Shown here: positions 58,698 to 64,000 of the stretch, piece by piece
How the letters are laid out: each line of letters begins with the position of its first letter
Position numbering within the stretch: the first letter of the stretch is position 1
From: Gamsiella multidivaricata
Taxonomy: Eukaryota; Mortierellomycota; Mortierellomycetes; Mortierellales; Mortierellaceae
Reading direction: 5' to 3'
DNA length: 64,000 nucleotides
NCBI RefSeq assembly: GCF_025024155.1
Contig: NW_026251823.1
Span: 1-64,000, forward strand
The notes under the pieces: generated by a model
Seen by the model: the letters and a program-made list of their open reading frames with translations, nothing else
What the model was told of the DNA's origin: nothing
Database searches by the model: none
Made by a program: the position numbers and the translations under genes

Positions 58698-59557
58698 AGT
58701 TATTATTCTTGCGGCTGCTTGCGGGATGGGAAAGGCGGGGCAAGGAACGTAGAGTTGTAAAGGAACTGGGAGCGAGGGCAGGGGAGGGATAAGAGGGTGG
58801 AAGGTGCTGTGACGAGGAGAACACGACAGAATGTAGGGTGGACTCCGTTTGCTTTATATAGCTGCCGACATCCCAAGGCATGTATATAGCTATAATATCT
58901 CGTCTGTTTATTCGCATTAACCACCGCGTTGTTTAGTATAGTGGCCGTTGCCCCATGCCTCCTCAGGGGAAGCCGGGCGAGCGGCGAACAAGCATGTCTG
59001 AGTGTGTAGGAGTGTGTTGGAGAGAGGGCGTGTGTGTAATTCCCATGCTTCCACTTTGCCTTGGCGTTTGCTATCCTCCTTCGGCAATCGTTGTACAAAG
59101 TGCCTCTGGTCTTTATGCTCGTGCCTTGCATATTTTGCTGTCCATGTTTACATATACTTCAACCCTATAAGAAAAAGACCCAGTTGGTTCTTGTATGCAG
59201 AAAGTTGGCAGGGCAAACTCAATCATCCTAAATCCCTAAAAGAACGCTGGTGACAGGAAAGCAGAAGTAACACAACCCGGAGCTGACTCAATAAATATGA
59301 ACCGAGCGAGATGTTATGTATGCCTCGGCAGAGCAGGGATAGTATCATACAAATAACGCGTGGAGCACGTTGCAAAAGTACATGCACTTGTACACCGATT
59401 ATCGAGTGAGCATTTGAGCACAAGTCATGTTCTGGATCGCCTCAAATTTTCTAATCCCGTGCAGTCGCAGACGAAGTGTAAGTGTTAAAGTGAGCGACCA
59501 AGGACGAAGGAGTAAACCAACAAAAAGGCATCATTCGCGTTACCTTCAACACCTTGT

Positions 59558-59590
59558 CTTGCCTTGCCTTGCCTTGCCTTGCCTTGCCTT
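59558..59590 (+). repeat. (CTTGC)n pentanucleotide microsatellite
   Basis: Six or so uninterrupted copies of cttgc/ttgcc. Confidence 0.85.
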
Positions 59591-59623
59591 CCAAGAAACG
59601 CACATGAAAATGGAGCCTTGATA

Positions 59624-59687
59624 TTGTTATTGTTGTTATTGTTGTTGTTGTTGCTGTTGTTGTTGTTGTTGTTGTTGTTGCTGTTAT
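59624..59687 (+). repeat. (GTT)n trinucleotide microsatellite
   Basis: About 20 imperfect copies of GTT with GCT and ATT variants. It produces poly-Asn/Val frames that are not coding. Confidence 0.85.
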
Positions 59688-61001
59688 TCACGAAACAAAG
59701 CGATCGATAAAGAGAGGGACGCGTTTGAATCGTTTGTCGCCATGATTGTCTATGCTGCAGAGACCACGCTGCAAGAGGCCCAGGACAACTAATGTACCTG
59801 AAGAAGTACATACATGTTCTTTTCCCCTGACGACTCTTTGTCTCCTGGCACAGGCTGTCGGGGAGAGCAAGCGGCGCACGGTGTGGAGAGGACGGGAGGT
59901 TGTGGATAACAGACGCATGCTCTGGAATGCAGCGAGGCATGACAGGGTTGTGGGGGAAATTCAAATTCAGGGCCGTAGCATCTGCATGTGCTTCCTGAGA
60001 TTTGTCAGGGGTGCATCCAACGAGGGCGTCATCCGGCGAAAGGGATGTCGCACAAGGTGTGGAGGGAGGCGATCAACAAGCAGCAAAACAAACAAACAAA
60101 CAAACAGAGTCTATCCAAGCGGAATGTGAAGTTAGTCTAGCCTAGTGCTTCGGCTTGTATTGATTCCATGCGCTCAATTGTCCGCTATCTGATTTGATAT
60201 CGCCAGCCGAGAAAGGGAAAAAGCGCGCATCAACAAACACCATACCCATGCATGGAGGACTACAGAAGGACGCGTGCTCATGGCCGGGTCAACTGCAGGG
60301 AGGCCACAAAAAAAAAGAGACAGATCCAGCATGCTCGCATTTTTTTTATTGTTCGGCGGATGCAAAACAATGGAATATTACATGCTTATTAACAGCAAAT
60401 AAACAACGCGGCCATACGCTTCCGTTTTGCCTCCAGTATACCGTACGGATGTTTTTTCTCTTGAGTAGCACCCACAGGCCCCTCTCCCCACTTCCCCCTA
60501 TTCTCAGGATAAGCACTTGACTTTAAAGAAGCACCGACCGCCAGGACGTTGCTCGGTCCTCGACAATAAATTTGACAAAACGCGTCTGACATTTGCCTTT
60601 CAGACGCATGCACACACGCAACCAATGTTGATTGCTGGAAAAACATCGATTGGAGCAAATAAGTAAAACCACGGTTTGTATCGATCGTTCACGGCCCGAG
60701 GCTAGAAGAAAATGAAGATAAACAGGCGCCAGGAAACCACTTTGATGATCTTATGCGGGAACAAGTCCAGGATCAGGGCCGAACCGATATGCACACGCAA
60801 ATTGCAATCAAGCGCGCCTATCTTTCTCATACAGGCCGTAGGTGACAAAACCATTTCTCAGTATCTACTATATGCTCGCGATGGGCTCTACGGATTTTAC
60901 TGTGTGGTCTATAGACATTTAAGTCACTGCTTCTGTAGCGCGTTTATTTATTTCTTGCAGTCTACGTTCGAAATACATGTTCCAACTACTTCACAGCATG
61001 A

Positions 61002-62645
61002 TTAGACAGCATATTGGACAACTACAGAATGAGCAAGAGCCCAATCCACATCCAAAGGGTACGCTTCCTTTTCATGATGCCGTCTGCTAGGATCGTCCTT
61101 CCTCTCTATACATGCCGCTGCATGTATCGCTTGATGGTCGTCCAAGCAGCTGAAAGTCTCTACACTCATGACAGGGACAGAAAGCGGTGGGAGCAGCGGA
61201 GCAAAAGAATTGCTCGTGGCAGCAGTGGATGCCTTGCTCTCCATTGCCAATTGCGAAAGCTCTGTTATAGCCGTGTAGCCAGCAGCAGCTACGATGAAGG
61301 TTCCGACAATGGCCAGATACACCCGCGAAAAGGTCGCCATCACCTGCCAGATAATCGCCAGCATGTCGCCCTGGAGCGCCTTAAAATGCAGTCGACCGGC
61401 ATATGCAGGCATGAGCTGCTGCGTCAAGATTCTGACATCGCTGTATGAGAACGTGATGAGTCCGCGGCCCCACACTTGTTTGAGTGCCAGCACCACCTCG
61501 AGGTATGAGAGGAAACCATCGAATTCGGGCTCGCCGACATACAGTTTGTATTGCAGGTGACAGAGGAAGCGCCGTTCCAGATCGTTCAATTCTACAGTGG
61601 TATATTGGCCTCTTGTAAAGTCGGCCCATTCGGCATTGGAAAAAGTTGCATCGAACAGATACTTGTCTGCACAAATAACAGCAACAAGAAAGAGCGAGAT
61701 GCTTGACCAGGGCTTCTGTCCGTGCTTTAAGGTGCTGCTGCCATTACTGCTGCTGTTGCAGTCGCTGCCATAGTTACTACTCCGTAGTGTTGATGACGAG
61801 AGACCGGAGGATGGAGACGTTGTGTTTGAAGAGAGGCAAGAAGATGAGGGACTGACAGGTAATGTGTCGCTATCGTTTCGAACAAGGTCTTCAGCGAGAG
61901 GCGAAATGTCAAGCTTGCGCGCGTGCTCATAATCAGGTCCTTGATCAAGTCGGGTCCTGCGCTTAAGAGTCCTCGCCAGCCTAGCCTTGAACCGGTCGAT
62001 GTAGATGAGGGCAAGGATGAGGGTGGTGCACGATAGCTGTGTTCGCTTCAGGATTCGCTGAATAAAGTGAAATATATCGGTTCCGTCATGGTCAGATGGT
62101 TGGTTTGCGGCCTTCTTTTTCTGCTGCTGTTCCTGGTGGTAATGGGTTTGATGAACCTGGTCCTTATACATATTTCCGCCAAAGAGCGACAGTTCCTGAC
62201 CGGTGATCATTGATGCAAGCACTGCGGCCGCAAGGTCTATGGTTTGTAAGACGTGAAAGAGTCAATACATGCTGGTGCTTTCGTTAAGGTGAGAGGACCC
62301 AGCTTGGCAAGTTGGGATACAATGGGCCAGAGTATGCTGGTACATACCGATGAGGTTAAGGGGGATTCTTGTGAACTCGTCCCTGGCATACCCTCGGCTC
62401 TTGAGATGGTCCAGGAAGCCGTGGTACTCGCGTAGGGGTTCGGCGTACTGGAGTTGACAACGAAGGCAGAAAGATGAGCTGGAGGTCAAAGTGCGTTCCC
62501 TTTTCTCCTTTCACACACAGCGTGCGAGTGTTCCTTGAATGTTCCTCGGATGGATTACCGTGGTGTCGGACATGAGTGTTCGGGCCTTGTCCCTGTTGGA
62601 TTGTTCCTTCCGGGAATGTTTCCTCCTGCGCTGCTTTGCTGCCAT
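61002..62645 (-). CDS. Cyclin of the Pho80/Pcl group (3 exons)
   Basis: Regulatory partner of a Pho85-type CDK. Exons 62645-62559, 62447-62348 and 62236-61002 splice in phase to 473 residues. The cyclin box begins FIQRILKRTQLSCTTLILALIYIDRFK, is interrupted by a Ser-rich insert of about 75 residues (SSTLRSSNYGSDC region), and resumes ISLFLVAVICADKYLFDATFSNAEWADF...LNDLERRFLCHLQYKLYV. The insert between two halves of the box is common in fungal Pcl cyclins. The C-terminal part has one hydrophobic stretch and a Leu/Pro-rich region. The basic first exon (MAAKQRRRKHSRKEQ) may be a nuclear signal. Which Pcl subgroup it belongs to is unclear. Confidence 0.88.
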
Positions 62646-63271
62646 TTGGTTGGTGTGTGCTTTGTTTTCAGGATGGATCGAGTTGAGAGTGATGGCGAAA
62701 AAGGGTAAACTGATAGTGGAATACACTGGAGCAGAGCAAACTAAATAACCTTATTTGTTTCAGCTGCCTTTTCATCAACCCCCCCCCTCCACAGAAACAG
62801 CAGCACATGCATGAAAGGATTCTGGCCAAGTTTGCTCTTACGAAGGTGGTATAGAGTCTTGAGCGAAAGGATTCCCCGGCTGTCCACGCTCCAAATGCCG
62901 ACTAAAGTGCTCAAAGTACGCTGCCGATTTTTTTTTTTTCCTGAGAAGGGGGTAAAAGCGATCTCGTCAACTCCTCAGCCGAGGGGTCCAACGAGGGTGG
63001 GATCAGCGATCATTTCAGTCTGCAACATCAACGATGCCTATCGATCCCTAAGGATGGGATAATCCTAATCGAAGTGTGGCTGTTGTGACACCAAGGTGCC
63101 AGGCCAAGGAAATCTACAGGCAGCGACATCAGAGCCCTCGCCCTCTCCCTTATCTTCCTTCCTCTTTCTTCTCTTCCACTCTTCCTTTGTCCCTTTCGTC
63201 TCACTTTTTTTTTTCTTTTCCCTCGTGCTCATTCGTTAATCCTCCTTACGCATCAAAGTTGTATCGCTACA
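62646..63271. promoter_or_regulatory. Divergent intergenic region (cyclin / ADP-ribosylglycohydrolase)
   Basis: About 630 bases between divergent start codons. A T-run lies near 62,930-62,940, and the last 130 bases before the plus-strand ATG are C/T-rich. No gene supported. Confidence 0.5.
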
Positions 63272-64000
63272 ATGGCTTACTCAACACTCACCAGAGCCGA
63301 GTTGCGAGACCGCATTCGAGGGTGTCTGATCGGCTCCGCAGTTGGCGATGCTTACGGCCTCGCTACTGAGTTCATGAGCCGCAGCACAGTCGAGGTCATC
63401 TATGGCAACGGGCCCATAGCCTTCGGACGCGATCCAGGGTTAGTCTTTATAAATGCAGCTCAGTTGATCTTCTGTTCGTTTTCGCTTCGTACATAACGAG
63501 CACCAATTGACTTTGTTTAGTTATCCGGTATGGGAGGATCACCATCGATCGATCGCGGACCGAAACGATTTCACAGACGATACCGACCAACTGCTTCTCA
63601 TCCTTCAATCCCTGCAACAAACGAGAGATGGGAAGCTGGACCCGGTCAATTTCGCTCACAGGCTGCTCGAATGGTTATATCAGGGGATCCCGGAGATAGG
63701 TACAGACCCCGGGCGCGGACTAGGTTTTACCGTCGGCCAAGTCATTCACCATCCGTTGTTCAAAAAGAACCCGCACAGGGCAGCATTTGAGGTATGTGTC
63801 CTGGTGCCAATTATATCCATATACGAAGCGTTTTCTTCATTGCTCATGTTAATTCGGCGTGGTTGTGGTTGCTGGCTTAGGTGTGGGACGCTTCTGGACG
63901 CAATTTAGCCCCCAATGGGGCTGTGATGCGTACAGCTGTTCTTGGTATCGAATCCTTTTGGGATGAACCCCGCGTAGTAGAAAATACGATGGCGGCTGCA
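63272..64000 (+). CDS. ADP-ribosylglycohydrolase family protein, 5' part only (cut by window end)
   Basis: Removes ADP-ribose from proteins or related substrates in a Mg-dependent reaction. Exons 63272-63438, 63521-63791 and 63881 onward splice in phase. Signatures: RIRGCLIGSAVGDAYGLATEF at the N terminus, NDFTDDTDQLLLILQSL (metal-binding T/D-D), and LAPNGAVMRTAVLG in the third exon. These are the DraG/ARH fold. The C-terminal half with the second metal site lies beyond the window. Fungal relatives are mostly uncharacterised; the substrate is not known. Confidence 0.9.

Larger units (their letters stand above)
58698..61001. other. Long intergenic region with microsatellites, no gene supported
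   Basis: About 2.3 kb between the lipase and the cyclin, both on the minus strand. It contains (TTGCC)n at about 59,558-59,590 and a (GTT/GCT)n tract at 59,624-59,687; long frames here are products of these repeats. The right end would hold the 3' UTR of the cyclin, the left end the lipase promoter. No RNA gene recognised. Confidence 0.5.

Noticed and set aside
59485..59964. Poly-Asn frame
   Set aside because: Produced by the (GTT)n microsatellite.
1..64000. tRNA, rRNA genes or CRISPR arrays
   Set aside because: No T-loop/anticodon arrangement, rRNA-like segment or spaced repeats recognised by eye; a covariance search would be needed for certainty.

Overview
The window looks like nuclear DNA of a filamentous fungus, most likely an early-diverging Mucoromycota/Mortierellomycotina-type genome. 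Genes are split by many short GT-AG introns, low-complexity Gln/Ser tracts are common, leaders are pyrimidine-rich, and the housekeeping genes are fungal in type: a Psd2-like phosphatidylserine decarboxylase, reticulon, Rpl25, Cox7a, a PKA catalytic subunit, an Sso-like syntaxin and Rlp24. The phylum is inferred from style. No rRNA or marker gene is present to prove it, and I recognised no tRNA, rRNA or CRISPR array.

Layout. 0-2.1 kb: decayed transposase-like sequence. 2.6-6.6 kb: a 1,212-aa protein I do not recognise. 7.0-10.7 kb: C2-C2-EF-PSD phosphatidylserine decarboxylase. 10.9-12.5 kb (-): reticulon. 13.5-15.2 kb (-) and 15.3 kb (+): divergent Rpl25 and Cox7a genes. 18.3-19.7 kb: LITAF-domain protein. 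20.7-23.7 kb (-): PKA catalytic subunit, followed in frame by a long open Gln-rich extension after its stop codon. 25.4-29.5 kb: two tail-to-tail heparan-alpha-glucosaminide acetyltransferase-like membrane proteins, the first with a frame-slipped 3' end. 30.8-33.0 kb (-): syntaxin. 34.4-35.9 kb: F-box/WD40. 36.3-37.2 kb: Rlp24. 37.8-39.2 kb: F-box/LRR. 39.5-40.4 kb (-): GDSL esterase.

40.9-52.9 kb is an accessory, transposon-rich block. It holds two divergent copies, in opposite orientation, of the same composite: an XPG/FEN1-like PIN nuclease immediately followed by a Fanzor (eukaryotic TnpB-type RNA-guided nuclease) with RuvC motifs and a C-terminal zinc ribbon. Between them lie a short piggyBac-like element with terminal repeats, a SWIM zinc-finger transposase relic and a Crinkler-like N-terminal relic.

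53.9-57.1 kb: carnitine acyltransferase. 57.5-58.7 kb (-): secreted lipase. 61.0-62.6 kb (-): Pho80/Pcl-like cyclin. 63.3-64.0 kb: start of an ADP-ribosylglycohydrolase, cut by the window end.

The most interesting signal is the paired XPG-like nuclease plus Fanzor architecture, seen twice with one conserved intron position. Both copies carry breaks. In two unrelated loci every frame slip whose direction can be read behaves as a single missing base, so some of the apparent decay could be an assembly artefact; the in-frame stops are not explained that way.
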